The position numbers and the translations under genes are program-made. A stretch of 55,186 bases of DNA. Source: a virus. Below are positions 42,496 through 50,957 of the stretch, piece by piece; positions within the stretch are counted from its first letter, which is position 1, and the number at the start of each line of letters is the position of its first letter. The stretch lies in the IMG/VR virus record IMGVR_UViG_3300030098_001384, positions 1-55,186 of that record. One strand, written 5' to 3'. A model generated the notes under the pieces. It searched no databases. It saw only the letters and a list, made by a program, of their open reading frames with translations, and had not been told where the DNA came from.

Positions 42496-44389
42496 CTTGT
42501 AATCCTTTGAGTATTTCTGCGTAAATTTGTGCTTCATTTACATCATTAACTAAGCTATCTGGATCAATATCCTGTGATATAGCTAGTTCTTTTAATAAAT
42601 TTGGTATTTTAATAAATGGTGCAAGCATAGGGTTGCTTACAGTTTGTAGTAACATAGTTAATCGTTGTGAACGTACTTCTTTTTGCATTACAGAAGCAGC
42701 ACCTTTTGGTTTAATTTCTAAATCACCTATTATATCTGGATTATCATCATTAAACTGCATGTTCCATTGAAAGAAAGCTTCTCCCATAGGTTTTAGTAAA
42801 TAGTCATCTATGTTTTTAATAACAGTTTTTATAGATAATCCTGAAGAACCAAGCAACATAGATAATCCTGCAGCTGTTCTTCCTGTACCAGTTACACCAG
42901 TTTGTCCATGCATGATACTCGGTATACCTGTTTCTTCATCAGCTAATTGCCTTGCTTTATCATACATTTGTATGTTTTCACCAGCGGTACTAGGAAATTT
43001 TATACCGTTTACAGCGGTTCCAGTGACTCCTGATTGCCTTCTAAACACTTTTCCGGGAAAAATATCATAATTCTGTCCGGGTACAAGAGATGTCTCATCT
43101 ACGTCAAATACAAGGTTACCAGCTAGTGCTAAGTTATCTATAGCCATACGTACATGACCATTCATTAACATTTGTGCATCTTCCATGTTTTCTGGAACTC
43201 CTACACCCCATATTTGATAAGGACTAAGTTCATACGGAAATGCATAATATGGCATTCTTTCTGGTGTAAATGGATTAACACAAGCTCGTAAAACTTGTCC
43301 TCCAGAAATCCAGATATTTACTTGTGCTTGATCTAATGGATCTAAATCTTCACAACCCTCTATTCTCATACGTTGAGCAACGGTAGCATCTAACACACCC
43401 CAATATTCAAGTACCTCGTAACGTTCATGTTCATTATATGGTTCATTTTCATCATCACGTATTGTGTCTTCAAAATACTTTTCCATATAATTGCCACCAC
43501 CAGCAATAACTGTTCGTATAGCTTCTGGATCAAACATGGGCATATTCATAAGATTACGTAATTGAGAACGATTCATTTTATGACGTTGTATTACATATTC
43601 ACAATCATGTATGCTTGTTGCAGTTGGATCAGGATATATATCCCAAATACTTACTGCTTCAATACGGGGTACAAGCTTATCATATGGCATATAAGCTCTT
43701 CCTTCTGGTGTATCCTCCCATTTATGAATAGTTTTACCAAAATTAAATGGGCCTTTTATGATTCCTGTACCTAACAACGCTGATTCAAAAATAGAATGAC
43801 GTAAAACATTTACAGCATTAGTATCTGTAAGTTGGTCATGAATTACCTTTTCCATTGCCAATGCAGAAGATTTTGCTGGAGATATCTGCGGTTCACCCAT
43901 TTTAGCTGGACCTTCAGCTACAGGAGCTTCAGGACCAAACTTATTTATCATAGAACCTAAATAGTCTAAATTTTCATCCGCAGCTTCAGTTGCTCCCGGT
44001 GGAAAATCTCTTCCGTCACCCTCAAAACCATATGGATCAAGTATATCATCCGCAGGAGTTTTTAAATGAGCAAATTCTGCAATACCTTCTGGTATAGGTG
44101 TATGATCTACAGTCAATGGAAACTTTTTATTTGCAAATAAAATGTCTACAATTTGACCATAAGCAGCTAGTACTTTTGTCTTTGTTATTTTTATAAATAC
44201 TTTAGACTTTTCAGTACTTGTATACTGTGTAGTAGAATCATAAACTCCACGAAAGTTTTTATACGCTTTTAACCAGCGTTCTTCGTGAGTTTGTCTACCA
44301 TCTTCAGCGATACGCATACGATCTTGAATTAGTCCTATAACTCCAGAACCGTCAGATACTTCTTCTGTTATATCAGTTGGATCAGACAT
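42281..44389 (-). CDS. Portal (head-tail connector) protein, 702 aa
   Basis: Forms the dodecameric ring through which DNA is packaged and ejected. The sequence follows marine podovirus portals: N-terminal RMRIAEDGRQTHEERWLKAY, RSKVFIKITKTKV-type segment, a region of EAVSIWDIYPDPTATSIHDC (common 'v.p.d.y.DP.A....A.yvi.r' motif), YRYEVLEYWG-like strand (ERYEVLEYWGVLDATV), PYYAFPYELSPYQIWGVGVP, and the stem/crown helix with GTGRTAAGLSMLLGSSGLSI. The final 70 residues are low complexity where another gene overlaps. Order with the terminase is standard, except for the intervening recombinase-like gene and a 78-residue gene. Confidence 0.88.
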   Translation of the reverse strand: MSDPTDITEEVSDGSGVIGLIQDRMRIAEDGRQTHEERWLKAYKNFRGVYDSTTQYTSTEKSKVFIKITKTKVLAAYGQIVDILFANKKFPLTVDHTPIPEGIAEFAHLKTPADDILDPYGFEGDGRDFPPGATEAADENLDYLGSMINKFGPEAPVAEGPAKMGEPQISPAKSSALAMEKVIHDQLTDTNAVNVLRHSIFESALLGTGIIKGPFNFGKTIHKWEDTPEGRAYMPYDKLVPRIEAVSIWDIYPDPTATSIHDCEYVIQRHKMNRSQLRNLMNMPMFDPEAIRTVIAGGGNYMEKYFEDTIRDDENEPYNEHERYEVLEYWGVLDATVAQRMRIEGCEDLDPLDQAQVNIWISGGQVLRACVNPFTPERMPYYAFPYELSPYQIWGVGVPENMEDAQMLMNGHVRMAIDNLALAGNLVFDVDETSLVPGQNYDIFPGKVFRRQSGVTGTAVNGIKFPSTAGENIQMYDKARQLADEETGIPSIMHGQTGVTGTGRTAAGLSMLLGSSGLSIKTVIKNIDDYLLKPMGEAFFQWNMQFNDDNPDIIGDLEIKPKGAASVMQKEVRSQRLTMLLQTVSNPMLAPFIKIPNLLKELAISQDIDPDSLVNDVNEAQIYAEILKGLQDAQQPEEAQGATQGPSPAAGAGQDGMAGVGGLPEGPPQADLNGTGNGTIGVGGVPAAGESGFTGNAPQTEG

Positions 44390-44407
44390 GCTGTTTCCTT
44401 TGTGTTA

Positions 44408-44644
44408 TTAACCGTGTTCGCCTTGAGTTACTTTACCTTCTATTTTACCAGCAGCATTTCTGTGATTAGTTTTAGATGATGGAGAATCTTGTGTTTGTTT
44501 AAATTCACCAGAATTTGCTCCCATTATCGTTGGATCTAATCCCTCACGGTGTAATGCACTTTCATTAGCTTCATTCATTGCACCATGTTTTACACTGCGT
44601 GTAATATAGTCGGAACTATAAGCTCCTTGTACTCCTTTTGGCAT
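44408..44644 (-). CDS. Small polar late protein, 78 aa, unknown
   Basis: It begins MPKGVQGAYSSDYITRSVKH after AGGAGGCAATT. It is rich in Ser, Asn, Gly and His, with no hydrophobic core, probably disordered. Similar small proteins precede portals in marine podoviruses. Role unknown. Confidence 0.6.
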   Translation of the reverse strand: MPKGVQGAYSSDYITRSVKHGAMNEANESALHREGLDPTIMGANSGEFKQTQDSPSSKTNHRNAAGKIEGKVTQGEHG

Positions 44645-44670
44645 AATTGCCTCCTTTTGGTTGGTTGTTG

Positions 44671-46311
44671 TTAAAATCCTAGCTCGTTCATAGCTTCAAC
44701 TATACGAGCATCTTGTTCTTCACGTTCTCTTTCTTTTTGCTGTTGTTCTCCTCTTAGAACTCCTTTTCGTATTTCAGCACCACGTGGATTATACCCTTCC
44801 ATCTCAAATAATTCAGAAGCAACAGGAGATGGTTCTAAACCTATGGGTGATAATGCATCTGGAAAATCAAACGGTGCTGCTTCTGTATCAAATACCTCGT
44901 AGCCCACCCCTGTTCCTACAATTGCAGCTACAGGTTTACCTATTTTTGTTCTTGCTATAAGATCTAATACTTTTTGTGAAAGTTTTTTTGGTTTCTTTAA
45001 CATGTCGTCTGTTTGTGCTCTTATCTCTGCAGCCTTTTGTTTTTTTTCTGCAGCAGATAGTTCTTTACGAGCAATATAGTCATCAGCATCAGCTTGCCCC
45101 ATTGCTCTTACAGATTCCGATTGATTTAAATCTATGGTTGCAGGAGAGGATAGTACTGTTCCAGCTGCTGGTAAAGACTCCTTAAATCCTTTTACAAGTT
45201 GTGTTGAGTAGATTTCGTCTGTTAATAAATCTTGTGTAACTGCAATTCTAGCTGTCTTTTCTGATACGTTATCATACCCTAAATTACTTAATAGTTGACT
45301 TACAGAATTTGTTCCTGTATATGCAGCAACTTTAGCAGCTACCATATTACCAGATTGTGTTACTTTATTTTTGTTTGTTCTACTTGTTACATATCCCGCA
45401 CCTTCATCTACACCTGCTCTTCCGGTTGCTATTCTTCTTTCAGAATCTGGTGTTCCTAACTCTACATGCATAGATTCATTTGCATTTCTAAAATTATAAG
45501 AAGTAATGTTTTCTGTAACATATTTTTCTACGTTAGGTTTATATACTTGTACCCCATCTGGAAAAGCTATTTTTAAATTATCATTAATAATTTTTGTAGA
45601 ACCTTTAATGTCAGCAAAAAGTGGTCCAGAAGTACGATTACCTTTTTGTACTCGTAATATATCTAATATAGGATCAGACAAAATTATAGTTTTTTTACCG
45701 CTTTTAGTAGCTGCAGCGTTTATAACACCTGCATTAAAATTTATTTTTTCTATATTTAATCCATCCATATCAGACGGTCTAAATCCTCCAAGAAACATAA
45801 CAGAAGCTAAATTTTTTGCTTCACCATCTAAATTTGCAATAACAGAAGGAACCTTTTTGTAAAAATTATCTGGAAGTTCACTTATTATTTTTCTAGCACG
45901 TCTTTTACTCCAGCCAGATGCATCTTCGTAGGCCTTTGGGCCAACTTCTTTTTCTAATAAAGTAGAAAGATACCCCCCACGTTGTGATAACCCTGCACCT
46001 TCAAATACAGCATTTAATCTTATTATAGATTTAAGAACAGAAGCTTTTCCTCTTTTTGCTAAACTTCCTGTTATAAAAATATTTTTAAGTAACTCACCCT
46101 GTCCTTGAACTTGATTTGGAGTTAATTTAAGAAAAGTAGTCTTTTTTCCTTTACCTAAATTTATAGTATCTAAAGATAACAGTTTTTTTACAGCTGCAAC
46201 TTCCCCTTTATTATTAGGATTTTTTTTAACTTCAAGATCAAGTAACTCATCAAATGTCATATTCATTCTATCAGCTACTGCACTTTTACCTGTAAAATCT
46301 ATTTCAGCCAT
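44671..46311 (-). CDS. Tyrosine-recombinase-fold protein with altered active site, 546 aa
   Basis: Translationally coupled to the large terminase (TGATG). Residues about 60-150 are a helical core-binding-like domain. Residues about 160-320 align with a XerD/lambda-Int catalytic domain: Arg178 (GGFRPSDMDGL), Lys203 (ATKSGKKTIILSD), Tyr272-x2-Arg275 (SYNFRNANESM, in place of His-x2-Arg), Arg298 (ATGRAGVDEGAGY, in place of LGHS.....Y) and Tyr307. Spacings (R to R 97, R298 to Y307 9) are nearly those of XerD (99 and 9). Both His positions are replaced. A C-terminal extension of about 220 residues is helical and charged. It could be a working but modified recombinase or a fold reused in head assembly. 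Position in the packaging block favours a late role. Confidence 0.8.
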   Translation of the reverse strand: MAEIDFTGKSAVADRMNMTFDELLDLEVKKNPNNKGEVAAVKKLLSLDTINLGKGKKTTFLKLTPNQVQGQGELLKNIFITGSLAKRGKASVLKSIIRLNAVFEGAGLSQRGGYLSTLLEKEVGPKAYEDASGWSKRRARKIISELPDNFYKKVPSVIANLDGEAKNLASVMFLGGFRPSDMDGLNIEKINFNAGVINAAATKSGKKTIILSDPILDILRVQKGNRTSGPLFADIKGSTKIINDNLKIAFPDGVQVYKPNVEKYVTENITSYNFRNANESMHVELGTPDSERRIATGRAGVDEGAGYVTSRTNKNKVTQSGNMVAAKVAAYTGTNSVSQLLSNLGYDNVSEKTARIAVTQDLLTDEIYSTQLVKGFKESLPAAGTVLSSPATIDLNQSESVRAMGQADADDYIARKELSAAEKKQKAAEIRAQTDDMLKKPKKLSQKVLDLIARTKIGKPVAAIVGTGVGYEVFDTEAAPFDFPDALSPIGLEPSPVASELFEMEGYNPRGAEIRKGVLRGEQQQKEREREEQDARIVEAMNELGF

Positions 46312-47936
46312 CAGTATCCAAATTCCTCACTAAATGTTGGTTCATATCGTTGTGTTTGTCGTCTACTATAAAACGGTGTGCTTGAATTATGTAAAGATCG
46401 TACCATCATCATATACCGTAACGCATCATATGCGTGATCATCTGCTTTTGTATCTACATCCTCTGGGTTGTGTTTAGATAAAGGTAATGTAGGCAATGTT
46501 CTTACAAGATTAGTGCAATTTTCCATAATACGAACTCTTGGTTGTCCTCGGCTATCACAGGCCAATCGTCTGTGAACTTCTATCTTTCCTGCCAATCTAT
46601 TTCTATCTGCTGGCACCCATCTACACCCTTTTCTATTCATTGTTTCTGCTATACTTGGTCCTAGACCTACTTTATTCCAACAGCTGGAGTCTAGTACATT
46701 GATTTGCATAATTGGATCGTTTCTTTCTAGCTCTAGAACCAAGTCTCCCAATGCTTCTCCGGTTTGATTTTTTATGTATAATTCTCTATAGATCCAGATG
46801 TTGTTATCCCAGTCTATAGCACCCCATAAAATACAAGAAGGGCTGCTGTAACCATAGTCTCCGGAACGTATCCTAGTCCAGCCATCGGGAGGATCAAAGG
46901 TTTCCACCACATGTAAGGTTCTGCTGAACTCTGTAAAGGCTGCTCCTTCTGCAACATCCCAATCTCCTTCTAAAAGTCTTTTTCTTTCTACCTCTGGAAG
47001 TGAAAGCAACATTGCTTCATACTGTCCATCTATAGCAAGATATGGATTATCTGTCAACCTTGCTGGTATAAATTTTTTTAAAAATAACGGTTCGCCTGAT
47101 TTAGTATGACCAACCGGATAACGAATAATTTTATTTGTATCAAAATCCTTAGCCCAAAATGCCTTATTTGGCGGTGAAGGATCTATGTACATCTTCTTTA
47201 CCCACCAACCTCCAACACCACCGGGATTAGCTGTGCACCTCATATATAGGCCAAGCTGTGGATCGGTGCTTCTCAATCTGGATCTTAGGTAATTCCACAC
47301 GTATGGTGTGGGATACTGTGTTATTTCGTCTATACCTATCCAATTAAACGCTTGTCCTTGATATCTTGTTACGTCTCTGTCATCATCTACGTAAGAAAAC
47401 CATATTTTTGCCCCAGATGGAAACTCCCATGTAGATTTTGCCTGTTTAAATACTGCTCCGGGTACAGCTTTTGTATATAATTGCCTACTTTTGTCTATTA
47501 ACTCTGTTAATTCTGGTAAAGTACGTCTTAAAAGCAATCCTCTGTGGTTTGGATTACCTACATCTCTTAAAACATCGGCTAAAAGTGCGTATGATTTACC
47601 CCCTCCAGCTGCTCCACCGTATAATACGTCTCTTTCTGGGCTTTCTAAGAACTCAGACTGTGGTCCATCATTAGCTTTGAATACAACTTCGTTCTCTGCT
47701 ACATGATTTCTTACTTTTTCTGGTAAAGCAAGGAGTTCTTCTTCTGTTATCGGCTCTTTTCCAACCCCTTTAAGAGCTGCATCTATTTTGCCGATGCTTT
47801 CTTGTAGCTTATTTGCCCTGTATCGTGCATTTATAGCACGTTTTGATTGTTTTTTTGCATTTGCTCTAGCGTTAGATAGCTTTGTTGAAATAGACTTTCG
47901 TATCTTTTTACTATCAAGCTTGGCTGTTTTTGCCAT
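46311..47936 (-). CDS. Terminase large subunit, 541 aa
   Basis: ATP-driven DNA packaging motor and nuclease. Walker A is GGAAGGGKS (107-115), Walker B FNWIGIDEITQYP (Asp203, Glu204), with RCTANPGGVGGWWVKKMY (coupling motif region near 235-250). The nuclease domain has Asp360 (RSGDYGYSSP), Asp416 (VLDSSCW) and a late DDHAYDALRYMM Asp pair. The first 55 residues form an unusually basic helical extension (KKIRKSISTKLSNARANAKK). It overlaps the upstream 88-residue gene and the downstream recombinase-like gene, forming a packaging cassette. Confidence 0.95.
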   Translation of the reverse strand: MAKTAKLDSKKIRKSISTKLSNARANAKKQSKRAINARYRANKLQESIGKIDAALKGVGKEPITEEELLALPEKVRNHVAENEVVFKANDGPQSEFLESPERDVLYGGAAGGGKSYALLADVLRDVGNPNHRGLLLRRTLPELTELIDKSRQLYTKAVPGAVFKQAKSTWEFPSGAKIWFSYVDDDRDVTRYQGQAFNWIGIDEITQYPTPYVWNYLRSRLRSTDPQLGLYMRCTANPGGVGGWWVKKMYIDPSPPNKAFWAKDFDTNKIIRYPVGHTKSGEPLFLKKFIPARLTDNPYLAIDGQYEAMLLSLPEVERKRLLEGDWDVAEGAAFTEFSRTLHVVETFDPPDGWTRIRSGDYGYSSPSCILWGAIDWDNNIWIYRELYIKNQTGEALGDLVLELERNDPIMQINVLDSSCWNKVGLGPSIAETMNRKGCRWVPADRNRLAGKIEVHRRLACDSRGQPRVRIMENCTNLVRTLPTLPLSKHNPEDVDTKADDHAYDALRYMMMVRSLHNSSTPFYSRRQTQRYEPTFSEEFGY

Positions 47937-48180
47937 CTAAATACGTTCCTAACTTACTACGTTTTTTTAATCCCTCGTCAGAGATATACCTATCTGTTTT
48001 TGCTAATAACCATTGGCTTGCTTTTCGCCATCCACAAGACTTTGCATAAGTTAATGCTTGATCTAGTGCTTGTAGTTCTTCTGGTATAGGAGATAAATGT
48101 TTTTCATCTTCTGTATCTAACACATACCCAAATGGTATAGTACTGGTTTTTCTTCTTATCTTACCACCGGCTACTTTCAT
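47914..48180 (-). CDS. Small protein with recombinase-like PFGY domain, 88 aa
   Basis: The start at 48180 (MKVAGGKIRRKTSTIPFGYV) follows GGGGAATTTGTTTA and lies within the upstream gene. The pattern, basic strand then PFGYxLD....LSPIPEELQALDQA, a helix with GWRKASQWLLAKT and YISDEGLKKR, resembles the helical 'Recombinase' region that follows the catalytic domain of large serine recombinases, here alone without any catalytic part. A DNA-binding role next to the terminase is plausible, but the separate TerS-like gene at 51438 makes small terminase less likely for this one. Confidence 0.6.
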   Translation of the reverse strand: MKVAGGKIRRKTSTIPFGYVLDTEDEKHLSPIPEELQALDQALTYAKSCGWRKASQWLLAKTDRYISDEGLKKRSKLGTYLDGKNSQA

Positions 48181-48391
48181 TAAACAAATTCCCCTGTTTT
48201 GAATCATATAAATTATCTATTGCTTGTATTTTATCAGTGTTCTCTGCAATAACACCTAACCACTTATCCATTTCTGCTGTAATATCAGAATGTTCTCCAA
48301 TACCTACAGCAGAATGCGATAAAACATCAAGATTAGCCTTAGCTATTTCTATTTCAGCTCCGTACTTTTTTCTTAATGCCTCTAGTCTCAT
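48161..48391 (-). CDS. Small helical late protein, 76 aa, unknown
   Basis: It begins MRLEALRKKYGAEIEIAKAN and is an amphipathic helical protein ending NLFNESSRW. It overlaps the next gene. No domain is recognised. The helical, coiled-coil-prone shape would suit an assembly factor. Confidence 0.6.
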   Translation of the reverse strand: MRLEALRKKYGAEIEIAKANLDVLSHSAVGIGEHSDITAEMDKWLGVIAENTDKIQAIDNLYDSKQGNLFNESSRW

Positions 48392-48394
48392 AGT

Positions 48395-48565
48395 TTAACC
48401 TTTTCTTTCGCCTACAAAGAAGCCAATAGCACCAGCACAACCACAGCAAATCATAACAACACTTTGCCATAGATCATTTGGTACCATTATGCCTAACATT
48501 GCAAATACACCACTAAGTGCTGCATAAGATGAAGGTTCTTTAAATCTATTCATTAATTCAACCAT
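48395..48565 (-). CDS. Small two-TM membrane protein, 56 aa (second holin candidate)
   Basis: ATG 48565 follows AAAGGAGGAAACGATA, a very strong ribosome site. The product MVELMNRFKEPSSYAALSGV continues FAMLGIMVP, then NDLWQSVVMICCGCAGAIGF and FVGERKG. This gives two membrane helices with a short turn and a charged tail, the layout of small phage holins ('PSSY..L.G...LG...P...W......G..G...GE.'). Its start overlaps the Cys-rich gene upstream. It may be a holin or antiholin working with the three-TM protein at 40196. Confidence 0.65.
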   Translation of the reverse strand: MVELMNRFKEPSSYAALSGVFAMLGIMVPNDLWQSVVMICCGCAGAIGFFVGERKG

Positions 48566-48725
48566 TATCGTTTCCTCCTTTAGTTGATGTCATACATGCA
48601 CAAGGATTATCTTCTGTACATGTACAGTTTTCACAGTCACAATTTTCGCATGTACAAGTTTTGTTCTTTTTAGAGTACATGTTGTCGTAGTTTTCGTAGT
48701 TTTCTGTACCTATAGAAATTGCCAT
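48558..48725 (-). CDS. Metallothionein-like Cys-rich protein, 55 aa
   Basis: The frame from ATG 48725 (MAISIGTENYENYDNMYSKK) contains eight Cys within 21 residues, C24 to C44, in the order CxC-x2-CxC-x2-CxC-x5-CxC (residues 24-36 read CTCENCDCENCTC). Such CxC clusters coordinate Zn, Cd or Cu in metallothioneins. It lacks the His-containing zinc-finger fold of SmtA, so it is a short, repeat-type MT-like peptide. It lies among late genes before a membrane protein and overlaps it by 8 bases. Expected to be cytoplasmic or virion-bound, since no signal peptide is seen. Metal binding is inferred. Confidence 0.7.
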   Translation of the reverse strand: MAISIGTENYENYDNMYSKKNKTCTCENCDCENCTCTEDNPCACMTSTKGGNDNG

Positions 48726-48730
48726 ACTCC

Positions 48731-49312
48731 CTATTGTCCTGCTAACGGGTTATTCAATGCTCTTTCTAGCATTGTTCTTAATCTATCCTCTAGCTCTTTT
48801 AATTTAATATCTATCGTTTCTATACGTCTTTGTGCATCAGACTCAATCGCTGTTCGTTTTCCGTCAAAACGATCCTCTGCATGTTGAATTAAACTGCGAA
48901 TATCATTTTCGCTTGTACGTATAGAAGTACGAATCTCTTGTTCCATTGTTCTAGACCGTCTGTCTACCGCAGCTATTTGATCATGTACATCATGTACATC
49001 ACTACGTAAATCAGTTCGTATGGTTCTTGCGTCATCTTGAGCTGCACCTACTAACTCTTTTACTGCAGACATTTCAGTACTTGTGTTTGTTTCTAAACTT
49101 GTTATTCTTTCTTCTAATACATCCAGTTTTAGATTAAAACCAGAAAGATCAGGAGCAACGTATTTATCAATTTTTTCCTCCATAGCTACCCACCGAGCAT
49201 ATCCTTCAAATCCAGCCCAGAGAGCACCACCTAAAGTTCCCAGTAACGGAAGGATTAATAAAAGTTTCCCTCCACGAATTTTTATACCTTTATATTCTAC
49301 CTCGTTAGTCAT
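48731..49312 (-). CDS. Membrane-anchored coiled-coil protein, 193 aa
   Basis: Residues about 15-35 form one membrane helix (LLLILPLLGTLGGALWAGF) after a short basic N-terminus. The remainder is a long, regular coiled coil (LKLDVLEERITSLETNTSTE ... IKLKELEDRLRTMLERALNN). It should project from the inner membrane into the periplasm or stay in the cytoplasm, depending on topology. A spanin-like or membrane-scaffold role is possible. Not recognised. It overlaps the end of the exported 550-residue gene. Confidence 0.65.
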   Translation of the reverse strand: MTNEVEYKGIKIRGGKLLLILPLLGTLGGALWAGFEGYARWVAMEEKIDKYVAPDLSGFNLKLDVLEERITSLETNTSTEMSAVKELVGAAQDDARTIRTDLRSDVHDVHDQIAAVDRRSRTMEQEIRTSIRTSENDIRSLIQHAEDRFDGKRTAIESDAQRRIETIDIKLKELEDRLRTMLERALNNPLAGQ

Positions 49313-50957
49313 ATTGGTCTTGAATCATCCTTTCCATCTGTAAGCTTGATCTAACACTTATATAATTACCTAACGGATCAGGTAAAATTTCATCGGTATA
49401 AATATCTTCTGGAACATACCATGTAGGTTGTATTTGTATAACCTGTGCTTGGTACGTAGATATGTTTGGTCCTAATGCATTTACAAGAGCTAAAGTTGTT
49501 ACTTGTGTTACAGGGTTATAACTATTTGGTAATCCTGCTATTATTTGTTTTGCCTTTTCTTGTTTTTGCTCTTGTTCCTTTGTTGGTTTGTTTTCCGCTA
49601 CTTCCTTTGATTCTTCTTTTGCTTCTTCCTCAACTACTTGCTTTTCTTCTTTTGGTTCTTCTTTTGCTTCTTCCTCAACTACTTGCTTTTCTTCTTTTGG
49701 TTCTTCTTTAGCAACAGGTTTTTCTTCTTGTGCTTCTTCCTGTACTACTTCTTTTTCCTGCGATTCTTCAGTAGCCTCTTCAGCTTCCACTGGACTGCTA
49801 GTAGTTGTTTCTTCTTGTGGTTCAACTTCATTTTTAACTTCGTTCTTAATTTCAGGAGTTGTTTCCATTTCTGTTTCAGCAACTTCTACTGGCTCCTCTA
49901 TATTTTCTTGCATGGATTCTTCTACTACTGGCTGAGATTCCACACTTGGTTGTTCCATTATAGGTTCGGCAATAGGTTCTACTTCCATACCTATTTCTTC
50001 TATCTCTGCCACCATTGTTTCTACTTCTACCATCACTTCATTCATGGACATCTCCCCCATATCCATATCCTGAAACATACCCTCAGAGACACCAATATTT
50101 ACTGTTTCAGGCATACCCTGTTCAAAATCATCTGGTGGCATGGACATATCTGGCATTTCTAAGTCAATTACTGCTATGTCCTCTATCTGTATTTCCTCAA
50201 AACTATCTTCGTTTGGTAGTGTTGTTACACTTGTATAGCTATCCATGATAGTTTGTGTTATTTGTTCTTGTGCCTGTATGGGTTGTAGTATTTCTACCCA
50301 TGTTTCTACAGTTGTAGTTATTACATTATAATTAATAGTGTAGGCCACATTATCAAAAAAGTAATTTTTAGCTCCACCTATTCTTATAAACACCCTATCA
50401 AGATCTCCTGCAAAATCATATGTTCCTGAATATGTTGTTGGAGTTTGATGGTTTTCTAAGGTTATCTGCCCAGTATCCCATTGTAATATGTTATCGTTAT
50501 AACCTTTTGTTTGAAAATACCCTGTTGTATTTGCTTGTGAATGGTGCATTTGTAGTTCCCATTCTAAAGCACCACCTTCAGATATGTGAAACTGAGATAT
50601 ATCCACATACTGATCAAACGTGGTTAAGCTGTTTGATGTTCCCTTACCACATCTTCCACTTCCGAAATAGGATTCACAATTTGGCATACTTGCCGGTCCA
50701 AGTCCTCCCCAATCATAATCCATGTCTCCGTGCTTGGTGTTCCCCACAATACCTGTATCTGCATGGAGGATGTCTTCTGTGGTTTTGTGTTCCACCGTTG
50801 TAGTTGTTTGCGTAACTTCTCTAACATTACCTTGTTCCTCTATTTCCTGTACAACTGTATCGCCTTCGTCTAATAACTGTGCCTTACTATATGAAAAATA
50901 AAATAAGAAGAATAGAGAAGATACCAAGAGCACCTTCATCAGTGATGATTTCTTCAT
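49305..50957 (-). CDS. Exported protein with jelly-roll-like domain and Glu/Lys/Pro spacer, 550 aa
   Basis: A signal peptide (MKKSSLMKVLLVSSLFFLFY..., cleavage likely after SYSKA) is followed by a beta-rich domain (residues about 75-215) with strands such as GGALEWELQMHHSQ, TTGYFQTKGYNDNILQWDT and DLDRVFIRIGGAKNYFF. A Met/Glu/Pro-rich acidic region comes next, then a long E/K/V/P spacer with a perfect 15-residue tandem repeat. The end is a small structured domain (LPNSYNPVTQVTTLALVNAL). The layout resembles a periplasm-spanning or surface protein (like TonB or a fibre). It may act on the host envelope during infection. Not assigned to a family. Confidence 0.6.
   Translation of the reverse strand: MKKSSLMKVLLVSSLFFLFYFSYSKAQLLDEGDTVVQEIEEQGNVREVTQTTTTVEHKTTEDILHADTGIVGNTKHGDMDYDWGGLGPASMPNCESYFGSGRCGKGTSNSLTTFDQYVDISQFHISEGGALEWELQMHHSQANTTGYFQTKGYNDNILQWDTGQITLENHQTPTTYSGTYDFAGDLDRVFIRIGGAKNYFFDNVAYTINYNVITTTVETWVEILQPIQAQEQITQTIMDSYTSVTTLPNEDSFEEIQIEDIAVIDLEMPDMSMPPDDFEQGMPETVNIGVSEGMFQDMDMGEMSMNEVMVEVETMVAEIEEIGMEVEPIAEPIMEQPSVESQPVVEESMQENIEEPVEVAETEMETTPEIKNEVKNEVEPQEETTTSSPVEAEEATEESQEKEVVQEEAQEEKPVAKEEPKEEKQVVEEEAKEEPKEEKQVVEEEAKEESKEVAENKPTKEQEQKQEKAKQIIAGLPNSYNPVTQVTTLALVNALGPNISTYQAQVIQIQPTWYVPEDIYTDEILPDPLGNYISVRSSLQMERMIQDQYD
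49611..49710. repeat. 45-bp in-frame tandem repeat
   Basis: Two identical 45-bp units (49611-49655 and 49656-49700) plus a partial third lie inside the exported 550-residue gene and encode a 15-residue Glu/Lys/Val/Pro unit. Perfect identity shows a recent duplication, so copy number may vary between strains. Confidence 0.9.

Noticed and set aside
44671-46311. Reading the tyrosine-recombinase-like gene as a lysogeny integrase
   Set aside because: It is coupled to the terminase in the late operon, both catalytic His are replaced, and no att site, repressor or excisionase was found.
47914-48180. Small terminase call for the 88-residue protein next to TerL
   Set aside because: The 139-residue product at 51438-51857 has the clear small-terminase HTH and oligomerisation pattern, so a second TerS is unlikely.
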